A stretch of DNA of 25,481 bases from an uncultured Flavobacteriales bacterium (lineage in GTDB: Bacteria; Bacteroidota; Bacteroidia; Flavobacteriales_D; Sanyastnellaceae): positions 1 through 25,481 of the forward strand of contig CALKYI010000182.1 in the NCBI GenBank assembly GCA_938003665.1, in the 5' to 3' direction. The notes under the pieces were generated by a model that made no database searches, was not told the DNA's origin, and saw only the letters and a list, made by a program, of their open reading frames with translations. Shown one piece after another: positions 7,935 to 16,900 of this stretch. Numbering within the stretch: position 1 is the first letter of the stretch; each line of letters begins with the position of its first letter. The position numbers and the translations under genes are program-made.

Positions 7935-8708
7935 ATGCGAACGAAACAAGACATCGTAACCAATTGGCTGCCGCGTTACACCGGCATGCAGTTGGATGAT
8001 TTCGGAAGCCACATCCTCCTGACCAACTTCAGCAATTATTTAGAGAAGTTCGCCGAATGGAATGGATGTGAAATTGTCGGCCGAGAGAAAGCCATGCCTT
8101 GCGCGACGTCAGACGACACCACCATGATCAACTTCGGAATGGGCAGTGCCAACGCAGCCACGGTTATGGACCTGCTTTCGGCGATCGCCCCAAAGGCCGT
8201 ACTCTTCTTGGGTAAATGCGGAGCCTTGAAAGAAAAAAACCGCATCGGTGACCTCATCCTGCCGTTGGCCGGGATTCGCGGCGAGGGTACGTCCAACGAC
8301 TATTTCCCCCCTGAGGTCCCGGCCTTGCCGAGCTTTGCTTTGCAACGCGCCATCTCCTCAACCGTTCGGGATTACAACCGGGATTACTATACGGGGTCAG
8401 TATACACCACCAACCGCCGGGTGTGGGAACACGACGATGCGTTCAAAGCCTACCTGCGCAGTACGCGGGCGCAAGCCATTGACATGGAGACGGCCACCCT
8501 GTTCAGTGTGGGATTCGCGAACCGATTGTCCGTCGGAGCGTTGCTGCTCGTGAGCGACGAGCCCATGACCCCGTCAGGCGTGAAAACCGATGCCAGCGAC
8601 GCAAAAGTCACGGCATCCTTTGTGGACGAACACATCCGCATTGGCATTGACTCCCTCAAGGAAATTCAATCTGAAGGTCGGTCGATCAAACACCTCAAGT
8701 GGCGTTAA
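7935..8708 (+). CDS. amn: AMP nucleosidase, Bacteroidota type
   Basis: Hydrolyses AMP to adenine and ribose-5-phosphate. The product belongs to the nucleoside phosphorylase superfamily in the short form found in Bacteroidota, which lacks the N-terminal regulatory domain of E. coli Amn. The chosen start gives MRTKQDIVTNWLPRYTG, the usual family N terminus, and 257 residues; an ATG 18 bases upstream (7917) is an alternative. Family features are ILLTNFSNYLEKFAE, INFGMGSANAATVMDLL, the VLFLGKCGALKEKNRIGDLILP phosphate and ribose region, and AIDMETATLFSVGF with the Met-Glu pair that binds ribose hydroxyls. It is divergent from the cytidine deaminase cluster, extending the nucleoside theme to purines. 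Its stop overlaps the convergent lipoprotein gene by 4 bp. Confidence 0.92.
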   Translation: MRTKQDIVTNWLPRYTGMQLDDFGSHILLTNFSNYLEKFAEWNGCEIVGREKAMPCATSDDTTMINFGMGSANAATVMDLLSAIAPKAVLFLGKCGALKEKNRIGDLILPLAGIRGEGTSNDYFPPEVPALPSFALQRAISSTVRDYNRDYYTGSVYTTNRRVWEHDDAFKAYLRSTRAQAIDMETATLFSVGFANRLSVGALLLVSDEPMTPSGVKTDASDAKVTASFVDEHIRIGIDSLKEIQSEGRSIKHLKWR

Positions 8709-9121
8709 AAGTCGGCGTCCTCGACGCGAAAGAAATAGGTGTGTGACCAATTGGACGGGATGCGACGTTCTTCCTGGCTCACAATTCCCCAATTTTCGGT
8801 GTCTGTCCAATCCTTGATGCACAATGCTCCAGTTGCGGAAGTCACGAACAGCGTGTCAATGAAACTCGCCGGATCCCAAGGAATGGAATTGCCGCCGAGA
8901 ATGTCATTGACCCCAAGCAGGTAGGTCTCTCCTGCAGCGACGGATACCGTATCAGGCGGAATGGAAGTGTAGTCCCAGGCCTTGTGCACTACATATACAT
9001 CTTCTGAGGAGTGGTTTTGCAGGTTCCACTCAAGTCGGGTGTTGCCTTCGCATGAAAAAAGCGAAATGGCCAAGGCTACAAACCCAAAACTTCTAATCGA
9101 GAGGGAGAGGCGTCCAAACAT
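8705..9121 (-). CDS. Small predicted lipoprotein, unknown function
   Basis: A 138-residue product if started at the ATG at 9121; an upstream in-frame start at 9154 adds 11 residues before the signal peptide and is less likely. The N terminus is basic, then FGFVALAISLFSC, a lipobox with the acylated Cys at about residue 24. The mature part is short and beta-rich, including RLEWNLQNHSSEDVYVV and PPDTVSVAAGETYLLGVN, which reads like a single Ig-like or carbohydrate-module sandwich. I do not recognise a named family. Its 3' end overlaps amn by 4 bp, and it lies 42 bp downstream of another small minus-strand gene with which it may be co-transcribed. Confidence 0.7.
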   Translation of the reverse strand: MFGRLSLSIRSFGFVALAISLFSCEGNTRLEWNLQNHSSEDVYVVHKAWDYTSIPPDTVSVAAGETYLLGVNDILGGNSIPWDPASFIDTLFVTSATGALCIKDWTDTENWGIVSQEERRIPSNWSHTYFFRVEDADF

Positions 9122-9163
9122 GCGAACAAATTTTGGACGAAGATACGCGGCCAACCGCCTGTT

Positions 9164-9595
9164 TTACGCCCCTACGTGGAGGACGTCGTCGTCAGCGAGG
9201 AATCCCTGAGCGCCCATGAACCGATGAAGCCGCGAATGGAGTTGACTCGCATCAAGCTGAATCCACTGCCCTTCCGGTGCGGGGTTCAACGGCTTGTCAA
9301 ACTGTACTTCCCGAATGGCTCCAAGGTCGATCAATTCGTGCCAAATAATGCTAGCGCTTTGGGCCTCTAGGTCTGCACGGCTGCACCGTTCCTGCCAAGT
9401 AGCGGCAGCGGCGTCAACATCTGAGAATGGCAGTTGACTGAGCAACTCCACAATTGGACCCGAAACGCGGGCAAACAATCCGGAAGCCGGAATGCGCAAA
9501 ATCAGCGTGTCGTTGTCAAATTGTGGGAGGGCGTTGGGGTTCCAGAGGTAAGCCATGGGATTCTTTTCTGGTCCGGTATACGGGAGCAAACGCAT
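9164..9595 (-). CDS. Hypothetical protein, 143 residues
   Basis: I do not recognise this protein. I placed the start at the ATG at 9595 (MRLLPYTGPEKNPMAYLW). A longer in-frame version to 9787 would overlap the divergent surface-protein gene and its signal peptide, so it is rejected. No signal peptide or membrane segment is visible, suggesting a cytoplasmic location. Residues 40-95 alternate hydrophobic beta-like segments (DTLILRIPASGLFARVSG) with helices (VELLSQLPFSDVD, SASIIWHELIDLGAIREVQ). This is loosely reminiscent of small winged-helix PqqD-like chaperone domains, but I cannot support that from the sequence. It is followed at 42 bp by the small lipoprotein gene on the same strand. Confidence 0.6.
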   Translation of the reverse strand: MRLLPYTGPEKNPMAYLWNPNALPQFDNDTLILRIPASGLFARVSGPIVELLSQLPFSDVDAAAATWQERCSRADLEAQSASIIWHELIDLGAIREVQFDKPLNPAPEGQWIQLDASQLHSRLHRFMGAQGFLADDDVLHVGA

Positions 9596-9647
9596 TTTCG
9601 TTGCGTTGAAATAATTACCTTGCTCCAACCAATTGATTGACTTGAAT

Positions 9648-12600
9648 GTGAAACGGCTAACCCTACAGCTGCACTTCGTGCTGATGGCCTGCTTGCTCAG
9701 TGGGTTGGGTCGCGTGCACGCACAGGTTGATACCGAGTTCTGGTTTGTCGCCCCAGAGGTATGGGCAAACCACGGCGACAGCCCCACCCTGCTGCGTTTT
9801 GCGACGTTCGATCAGTCGGCGATTGTCACGGTCGAACAACCGGCCAACGGCGCCTTTCCCACCCAAACCATCTCGGTTCCGGCCAACAGTGTAAGCTCGC
9901 TAAGCTTGGCTCCATGGCTGGCACAGGTCGAAAACAAACCTGCGAACACCGTGCTGAACAAGGGCATTAAAATCAGCTCCACCTCCCTGATTCAAGCCTA
10001 TTATGAGGTCAACCCTTCCAACAACCTCAACCCAGACATCTACGCATTGAAAGGGGCAAATGCACTCGGCACGGCCTTCTACGTCCCCTTTCAGAATTAC
10101 TTGAACAACGGCTACACGCAGTCACCTGCAGGATTTGACATTGTGGCCACGGAGGACAACACCACGATTGAAATCACCCCGCGAAAACCCATCGTCGGGC
10201 ACCCGCAAAATGTAACCTTCACCATCACCCTTGATGCCGGTGAAACGTGGAGCGGTCGGGCGACATCCACAGCAGCAAGCCAGCACCCGTTTGGAACTGT
10301 CGTCAACTCAGACAAGCCCATTGCCATCACCATCAGCGACGACTCCCTCAACGGAACGCCCTACGGTGGCTGTGCGGACCTCTTCGGCGACCAAATAGTT
10401 CCCGTGGAAATCGTGGGCACGGAGTACATCGCCATCAAAGGCAACCTCAATGGACCAGACAAGGTGTTTTTCATCCCCACCGAACCGAACACCACCATCT
10501 CCGTCAACGGAAACGTGGTCACCACCTTGAACACACTGACTTCCATCTACACGCACACGCTGTACGCCAACTCAGCATATTATGAGGCGAGCAGTCCGGT
10601 TTACGCATTGCACTTGACCGGATTCGGCTGCGAAGTCGGCGGCGCCCTGTTACCTCCCATCGTATGCACCGGTTCACAGGAAGTGGCCTTCATCCGTTCC
10701 ACCAATGAATTCATGGGGTTGAAAATCTTGGTCCCTTCGGGCGGCGAGGGGGATTTCGAATTCAACGGAAACCCCGCCTTGATCAACGCGAGCCAATTCA
10801 GCGATGTACCGGGGACGGATGGGGAATGGAAATACGCCAACATCACGGCGTCATCGTTCGTACCCCAGTTGTCTGCATCCCGATTGTACAACTCAAGTTC
10901 GACCTTTCACCTCGGCATCATCAATGGGGGCGCCTCCTCGGGCACACGCTATGGCTATTTCAGCAATTACGCCGCCCAAGCCTACGTCGTTCAAGTCGAC
11001 GACAACACCCTCTGCGAAGGCGATGAGCTCGACTTGGAATACAACCTGCTCCTCGGCGCGACCTACGACTGGACAGGACCAAACGGATTCTCGGGTCAAG
11101 GCAATCCCTTTCCGTTTGGTGAAGTGGGACTAGACGACGCTGGCGAATACGTGGTATCCGGATTCTTAGGCGCGTGTCCCATCGAAAACGACACCTTGAA
11201 CCTACTGGTGTATCCCTTCCCCGAGGCCCCCGTAATCTCCGGTGACTCGGTCGTGTGCGAAGGGGCTCCACTGATGCTGACGACCGATTCGTTGGAAACG
11301 GTGCAGTACCAATGGTCCGGGCCCGATGGTTTTTACCCCAGCGCCGAGAGCATCTCGGAAACCGCGGTGACCCTCGACCACGATGGCATTTATACCCTGG
11401 TCATCAACGACCAAGGCTGCTTGTCCCCGCCGACCTTGTGGGACGTGGAAGTTACGCCCCAGCAGTCGCTCAACATCGACAGCGAAAACGCTGGTTGGTG
11501 CCAAGGGGAGAATTTCACCCTTGAAGCCGAGCCCATTGCTGGCGCCACATATACGTGGACCAACCCAGGAGGCCAGGCCATGGGCAACCAACTGGGAATT
11601 CAAGTCAACAACAGCCAACCCGACGACTCCGGCTGGTATACCGTGCAGGGCGAAGCCGAGGGATGCCCGCTGGTGCCGGATTCGAGCTGGGTCGAGGTGA
11701 TTGAAAACCCCGTCATCGAGGCGGTGGACGCCCCGGCGGTTTGTCTTGGCAACGAGGCCATATTCTCAGCGATCTACACATCAGAAGGAGCAGCCGACGT
11801 GACGTGGTTCAATGCCAATGGCGACAGCCTTGGTTCGGGAAACCCTTGGGTGATAGCTGACGCAGATTGGGAAGATGCCCAAACCTATGGGGTGAGCGTG
11901 GATTACCTTGGGTGCATTGCGGGGCCGGTCCCGTTTGACTTCAACCTCGTCCCTCCGCAAGATCTGGACATTCTTGACGCCAACGGCGCGCCCATTGATG
12001 CCGATCAAATCTGTCAAGGCGACGAATGGATGCTGGACGGCAGCGGTCCCGATGGCACCGCTTGGTCGTGGAGCGGACCGGATGGGTTTGCCTCCAATGC
12101 ACAGGCATTCACGCTGAATAACGCCCAGCCCGGAGAATCCGGCTGGTACGTCGTCAACGGTGCTGTTGGCACGTGCCCCATGAATCCAGATTCGGTTTTC
12201 TTGGAAGTCTTCCCGACTCCCGCACCTCCCGTCCTGAGCGGGTTCACGGAAATCTGTGAAGGATCCGATTGGTCGTTGAGTGCTGAAGCCGGCGGCGAGG
12301 GCACCATTCAGTGGTTCCATCCTTATTGGGGCAATTTCTCCGGAGCGACATGGCCGTTGAACGCTGTTCCGTTGGGCGGGGCCGGAACGTATGAAGCGTA
12401 TGTGGTGGCCTCCAATTGCCCTTCTCCCGTGGTGACCGCTGAGCTCGAAGTTGCTCCGTTGCCTGAAATCATTGCGGCCAATTTTGGTCCCATCGAAGTG
12501 GAGCATTGCCCGGACAACACACCCGCTTTGGATTTGCCGGAATGGGATCCCCTGTATGCTGTGGAGTGGACGTTTACCGACAGCGATGAAAACACCATTG

Positions 12601-13043
12601 AATTCGGCGAAGGCCCTGGGATGGTGGCCTTGTACGATGGCGTGTATACCGCCTTTTTGAACACGGGGGCGCCGTGCAACTTGACGGCCGAGGGTACATT
12701 CGATGTGACGACGGTGCTGTGCGCGTTGGTGGTCCCCAATGTCATCTCGCCCAACCAGGATGCGCAGAACGAACGGTTCGCTTTGCCTGATCTGACCTAT
12801 TTCCCCTTCAGCACGTGTCGAATCTTCAACCGATGGGGACAAGTGGTGTACGAGTCGCAAGACTTCGGCAATGCCGCAGGATGGGAGCCCACTCCGGATG
12901 AGGCCGCTGAAGGCACCTACTATTACGAGGTCGTCATCAACCGCGACGAAGGTGATTTGAGCATCACGGATGAAAACGGGACAACCACCTATACCGAACC
13001 GGGGCCCATCCGTTTGGTGGGCAGTTTAACCCTCGTCCGATGA
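9648..13043 (+). CDS. Large T9SS-secreted surface protein: IgGFc-binding-like N terminus, Ig-like repeats, CHU_C tail
   Basis: A 1131-residue secreted protein. No ATG precedes the signal peptide. The GTG at 9648 gives MKRLTLQLHFVLMACL and a cleavage site near VHAQ; TTG codons at 9633 and 9642 are alternatives. Residues ~27-440 resemble the IgGFc-binding protein N-terminal domain (DTEFWFVAPEVWANHG, LTGFGCEVGGALLPPI, FHLGIINGGASSGTRYGYF). Residues ~450-1020 are about seven Ig-like modules of about 80 residues, most opening with a [VILW]C.G motif (LCEGDELDL, VCEGAPLML, WCQGENFTL, VCLGNEAIF, ICQGDEWML, ICEGSDWSL) and closing with GxYxV and a second Cys. Residues ~1026-1131 are a gliding-motility CHU_C (T9SS type B) domain: VPNVISPNQDAQNERF, CRIFNRWGQVVYES, GTYYYEVV. 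It should be exported through T9SS to the cell surface. It overlaps blh by 4 bp. Confidence 0.88.
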   Translation: MKRLTLQLHFVLMACLLSGLGRVHAQVDTEFWFVAPEVWANHGDSPTLLRFATFDQSAIVTVEQPANGAFPTQTISVPANSVSSLSLAPWLAQVENKPANTVLNKGIKISSTSLIQAYYEVNPSNNLNPDIYALKGANALGTAFYVPFQNYLNNGYTQSPAGFDIVATEDNTTIEITPRKPIVGHPQNVTFTITLDAGETWSGRATSTAASQHPFGTVVNSDKPIAITISDDSLNGTPYGGCADLFGDQIVPVEIVGTEYIAIKGNLNGPDKVFFIPTEPNTTISVNGNVVTTLNTLTSIYTHTLYANSAYYEASSPVYALHLTGFGCEVGGALLPPIVCTGSQEVAFIRSTNEFMGLKILVPSGGEGDFEFNGNPALINASQFSDVPGTDGEWKYANITASSFVPQLSASRLYNSSSTFHLGIINGGASSGTRYGYFSNYAAQAYVVQVDDNTLCEGDELDLEYNLLLGATYDWTGPNGFSGQGNPFPFGEVGLDDAGEYVVSGFLGACPIENDTLNLLVYPFPEAPVISGDSVVCEGAPLMLTTDSLETVQYQWSGPDGFYPSAESISETAVTLDHDGIYTLVINDQGCLSPPTLWDVEVTPQQSLNIDSENAGWCQGENFTLEAEPIAGATYTWTNPGGQAMGNQLGIQVNNSQPDDSGWYTVQGEAEGCPLVPDSSWVEVIENPVIEAVDAPAVCLGNEAIFSAIYTSEGAADVTWFNANGDSLGSGNPWVIADADWEDAQTYGVSVDYLGCIAGPVPFDFNLVPPQDLDILDANGAPIDADQICQGDEWMLDGSGPDGTAWSWSGPDGFASNAQAFTLNNAQPGESGWYVVNGAVGTCPMNPDSVFLEVFPTPAPPVLSGFTEICEGSDWSLSAEAGGEGTIQWFHPYWGNFSGATWPLNAVPLGGAGTYEAYVVASNCPSPVVTAELEVAPLPEIIAANFGPIEVEHCPDNTPALDLPEWDPLYAVEWTFTDSDENTIEFGEGPGMVALYDGVYTAFLNTGAPCNLTAEGTFDVTTVLCALVVPNVISPNQDAQNERFALPDLTYFPFSTCRIFNRWGQVVYESQDFGNAAGWEPTPDEAAEGTYYYEVVINRDEGDLSITDENGTTTYTEPGPIRLVGSLTLVR

Positions 13044-13915
13044 ACGAATACGCGCGTCCCATCGCCCTCATCGCCCTTGCCTCGGCGTACATCGCATTGA
13101 ATGCGGCTGGTGCAACGTGGTCGGACACTTTCCTTGGATTAATTCTAATGTTGGGATTGTTGGCGATTGGCATTCCACATGGTGCGCTGGATGTATGGAC
13201 GCATCGCCACCGTTCACCCGGTCGCCATTCGGGGATTTACATCGGGCTGTACCTCCTAGCCATTGCTGTGATTCTCGGCTTGTGGTGGATGTTTCCGCAT
13301 GCGGGCCTCCTCGCCTTCTTGCTCCTGAGCGCTTGGCATTTTGGACAAGCGGACTTTGAACGGTGGGAAATTTCAAAAGGCCACATGGCCTGGGGGACAA
13401 TTGCATTGGGCATGATCTTGAGTTGGCACGTGGAGGAAGTCAACCCCATCATTGGCCAAATGGGCATTGGCTCGAATGCGCTCGACGGGCTGCTTCAGGT
13501 ACAAGAGGAATTGCAATTCGTGTTCACCGCCGGGCTGATTGCCTGTGGCATCGCCGCCTTGCGCATGAAGCACTTAACATGGGGGCTCGCCATTGGCTTA
13601 ATCGGCTTGACGCCGTGGATTCCTGTCTTGCTTTCATTCGGTTTGTACTTCGTCGGACAGCATAGCGCCTCCGGCTGGCATCACTTGCGCCAGCGGCTGG
13701 GGCTCTCCTCGAAAGACCTGTGGATCAAGGCCCTGCCGTTCACTGCTGGAGCCATGCTGCTCATCGGCCTGGGCATTTGGGCTTTCGGCAATCCAGAAGC
13801 CGTGCAGTCGGATGCAACGGTTGGTGCGTTTTTTATGTTATTGGGTTGCATCAGCATTCCCCATATCTTCGAGTCGCATTGGTTTCTAATGTCTACAACC
13901 AAGCACCGACGTTGA
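13040..13915 (+). CDS. blh: Brp/Blh-family beta-carotene 15,15'-dioxygenase
   Basis: Integral membrane enzyme that cleaves beta-carotene into two retinal molecules, usually to supply a rhodopsin. The 291 residues have about eight to nine hydrophobic segments and the family histidine motifs: IPHGALD (His47), AWHFGQADFE (His100), VGQHSASGWHHLRQ (His208, His214, His215) and IPHIFESHWF (His275, His280), which would form the iron site. The ATG overlaps the stop of the upstream surface-protein gene (ATGA), so translation is probably coupled. The next gene starts 19 bp downstream. No rhodopsin, lycopene cyclase or other carotenoid gene is visible, which is unusual for blh. The length and motifs look intact, so an active enzyme is likely; an alternative role in the surface-protein operon cannot be excluded. 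Confidence 0.92.
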   Translation: MNEYARPIALIALASAYIALNAAGATWSDTFLGLILMLGLLAIGIPHGALDVWTHRHRSPGRHSGIYIGLYLLAIAVILGLWWMFPHAGLLAFLLLSAWHFGQADFERWEISKGHMAWGTIALGMILSWHVEEVNPIIGQMGIGSNALDGLLQVQEELQFVFTAGLIACGIAALRMKHLTWGLAIGLIGLTPWIPVLLSFGLYFVGQHSASGWHHLRQRLGLSSKDLWIKALPFTAGAMLLIGLGIWAFGNPEAVQSDATVGAFFMLLGCISIPHIFESHWFLMSTTKHRR

Positions 13916-13934
13916 CATTGCCCCACCAATCCCC

Positions 13935-16900
13935 ATGACCGCCCGTCTTTTTCGAACTTTCTTCTCGTTCTGCGTGGCCCTGACGTGCGGCGTTCAAGGT
14001 GCCATGGGACAGTTGGACACGGAGTTCTGGTTCGCCGCACCTGAAGTGTGGGCCAACCACGGAGACCAGCCTATCCTATTGCGCTTTTCGACCTTGGCCG
14101 ATGCAGCTGAAGTGACCGTCGATCAGCCGGCCAACCCGACGTTTCCAGCCCAGACCTTGAACATACCGGCCAATGGAACGCAAACGCTTGACTTGACACC
14201 GTGGATTGACGACATCGAAAACACACCGTTCAATACGGTCTTGAGCCAAGGCCTCCACATCACGTCGGATGCTCCGGTGACCGCCTACTACGAAATCAAC
14301 CACAACCTCAACCCGGATATTTTCGCACTGAAAGGGGCTTCAGCCTTGGGTATTGAATTCTACGTACCCTTCCAGAATTACCTGGACAATTACTACACTC
14401 AATCCAAAGCGGCCATGGACCTGGTCGCCACGGAGGACAATACCGAAATAACGGTCGTGCCCACTGCCGCACTCGTGGGCTATCCTGCGGGTGTCCCCTT
14501 CACCATCACCTTGGATGCAGGGGAAACGTATGCGCTGCGTGCGGCCAACGCCCAAGCTGAAAACCACCCCGCCGGCACCTACATCACAAGCACCGCACCC
14601 ATCGCCATCACCATGAGCGATGACAGCGTGCTGGGTTCGGCCTACCCTCCCGGAAACTGCCAAGACATTTTAGGTGACCAAGCCATTCCCGTATCCATTG
14701 CAGGCACCGAATACATCGCTGTGAAAGGCAATCTCAATGGCCCGGACAAGGTCTTCATCCTAGGGACCGAGGACAACACCTCCATTTCCATCAACGGCAC
14801 CAACGTCTGGACGGTTGATGCGGGAGAAACGTATGCACATACCTTGAGTGCGCCAGCAGCTTTTTACGAAACAAGCGCCCCAGTGGTCGCGCTACACATG
14901 ACCGGCTTTGGCTGCGAAGTTGGCGGCGCCATCCTCCCGCCCATTACCTGCACAGGATCCGATGAAGTGGCATTTGTGCGTTCGAGCAATGACTTCATCG
15001 GCATGAAAATCATCGTGCCCGCCGGCGCCGAAGGCGACTTCACGTTCAATGGAAATGCCGGCAACATCAATGCGGTGAACTTCAGCGATGTGCCCGGAAC
15101 AGGGGGTGAATGGATGTACGCCAACATCACCGCATCGGGGTTCGTCCCCACAGGCGGTGCCTCTCGACTGGTGAACGGCACGGCAAAGTTCCACCTCGGC
15201 ATCATCAACGGTGGCGCCTCCTCAGGGACTCGCTATGGGTACTTCAGCGATTTCTCCAATTACCAGCACTCGACATTCACTTCGGACAATGAATTGTGCG
15301 CCGGAGAGACTGCCGATCTGTTTGCCTCCCCCATTTTGGAGGCTTCTTATGAATGGGTCGGGCCCAATGGGTTTGAAGCCGAAGGAGATGAAATCACCAT
15401 TGGCCCGCTGACTGTTGACGATGCGGGACTTTATGTAGTTTCCGGCATGGCCGGTGAGTGTGAGATTTTACCGGACACCCTTGAGCTTTTTATCGCCCCA
15501 CAGCCGCCTGCCCCGGAGGTCGCACCCATCGACGCACTGTGTGAAGGCGATGACTGGTCGTTTACATCCTTGACAGCAGCGGACAACTGGATTTGGGAAA
15601 ATGCTGCAGGGGACCTCATTTTCGAAGGAGACAGCACGGCCTCCTACTCCGATGCGGATCCTTCCGACGCCGGAGAATACACCTTGATCATCGAGGCCGA
15701 ATCATGCTTTTCTGAGCCGACCACGTTCGAACTCGTGGTGACGGAAACGATTCAAGCGCCACTCGACCCGGAGCCCATCGAAATTTGCGAAGGAAACAGC
15801 TTAACGTTGGAACCAAACGCGTCACTGCCCGATGCCACCTGGGAATGGACCTTACCCGGCGGAGATGCCTTCGCTGGTGAGACGCTGTTGATCGCAACCA
15901 CCGTAGCCGAGGATGCCGGCACGTACACATTGAACGGCACGAACAGCGGCTGTCCAATGGTGCCCTCTGAAGTCGAGGTGAGCCTCAGCTCCCCCGAACC
16001 GGTGGAAGTCACCGCACCTGAGTTTGTGTGCAACGATGCGGCGGCGGTGTTGTTGTCAACCGACGACCTGTACAGTGGCGATTGGACAGCAACCTGCGCG
16101 GACTGCCTGTCGGCAAATGGACATTTGACCCCAGCAGATGCTTCACCGGGCATCGTGAGCGTTACGTATTCGTCCGACAACCCGTGTGCACAGACGACCA
16201 CCGTGGAGGTGGAAATTGGAAGCGTCCCGGACGCTGCTATCGACGACCAGAGTTTCTGCGAGGGCACCGGCGAAGTGGTGATGGTGCCCGTCACCAACGG
16301 CGGCAACTGGACCGCAGCATGCGCCAATTGCTGCACGTCGGATGGCGTGTTTGACACCCAATCGGCGGGAACAGGAGCCTGGGAGCTGACCTACACCATC
16401 GACGGCACCTGCCCAGCCACTGGAACTGCGACGTTCACGGTCACCCCCAATACGAGCAGCGCGTTTGCCTTGATTCCCGAGTATTGCCTTGACCACGATC
16501 CGGCCGTCGCTGTGCCTGAAGAAGCTGGCGGGAATTGGACTGCCTCCTGCACCACCTGCATTTCCTCGGCTGGACAATTTTCGCCGCAATCTGCAGGCGC
16601 TGGGGTGCACACCATTTCCTACACGATTCCCGGTGCGTGCGGGACCTCGACCGATGCCACTGTCACCGTACACGGACTGCCCGAAGCCGAGTTCACCTTC
16701 AGCCCAACGGAGGGATGCGCCCCTGCCGTAGTGGCATGCAACGCTCCCGCCAATCCGAGCATTGTGGACTGCCAATGGACCTTCAACGCCAACGGCGTGG
16801 GCGCTTCCATGGCGTGCGATGACAACACGTTTGTCATCGAAAACCCTGGATGCTACCTCATGAGCCATACGGTATTGGACAACAACGGCTGCACCAATAC

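Noticed and set aside
7884..8012. N-terminal extension of cytidine deaminase
   Set aside because: It overlaps the divergent AMP nucleosidase coding region and lacks family similarity. The ATG at 7883 gives the normal 161 residues.
9601..9623. TTACCTTGC as a -7 promoter element before the surface-protein gene
   Set aside because: It matches the consensus only partly, and the nearest TTG lies about 12 bp away, too close for a -33 element. A similar TTACCTTGG before amn at 7922 would place the start at or after the ATG.
9596..9787. N-terminal extension of the 143-residue hypothetical gene
   Set aside because: It would run antisense through the signal peptide and first domain of the surface-protein gene, which has strong motif support.
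11781..12860. Long minus-strand open frame of 359 codons inside the first surface-protein gene
   Set aside because: The frame is antisense to repeated Ig-like modules with clear family motifs and gives no recognisable protein. It is a by-product of the G+C-rich codon pattern.
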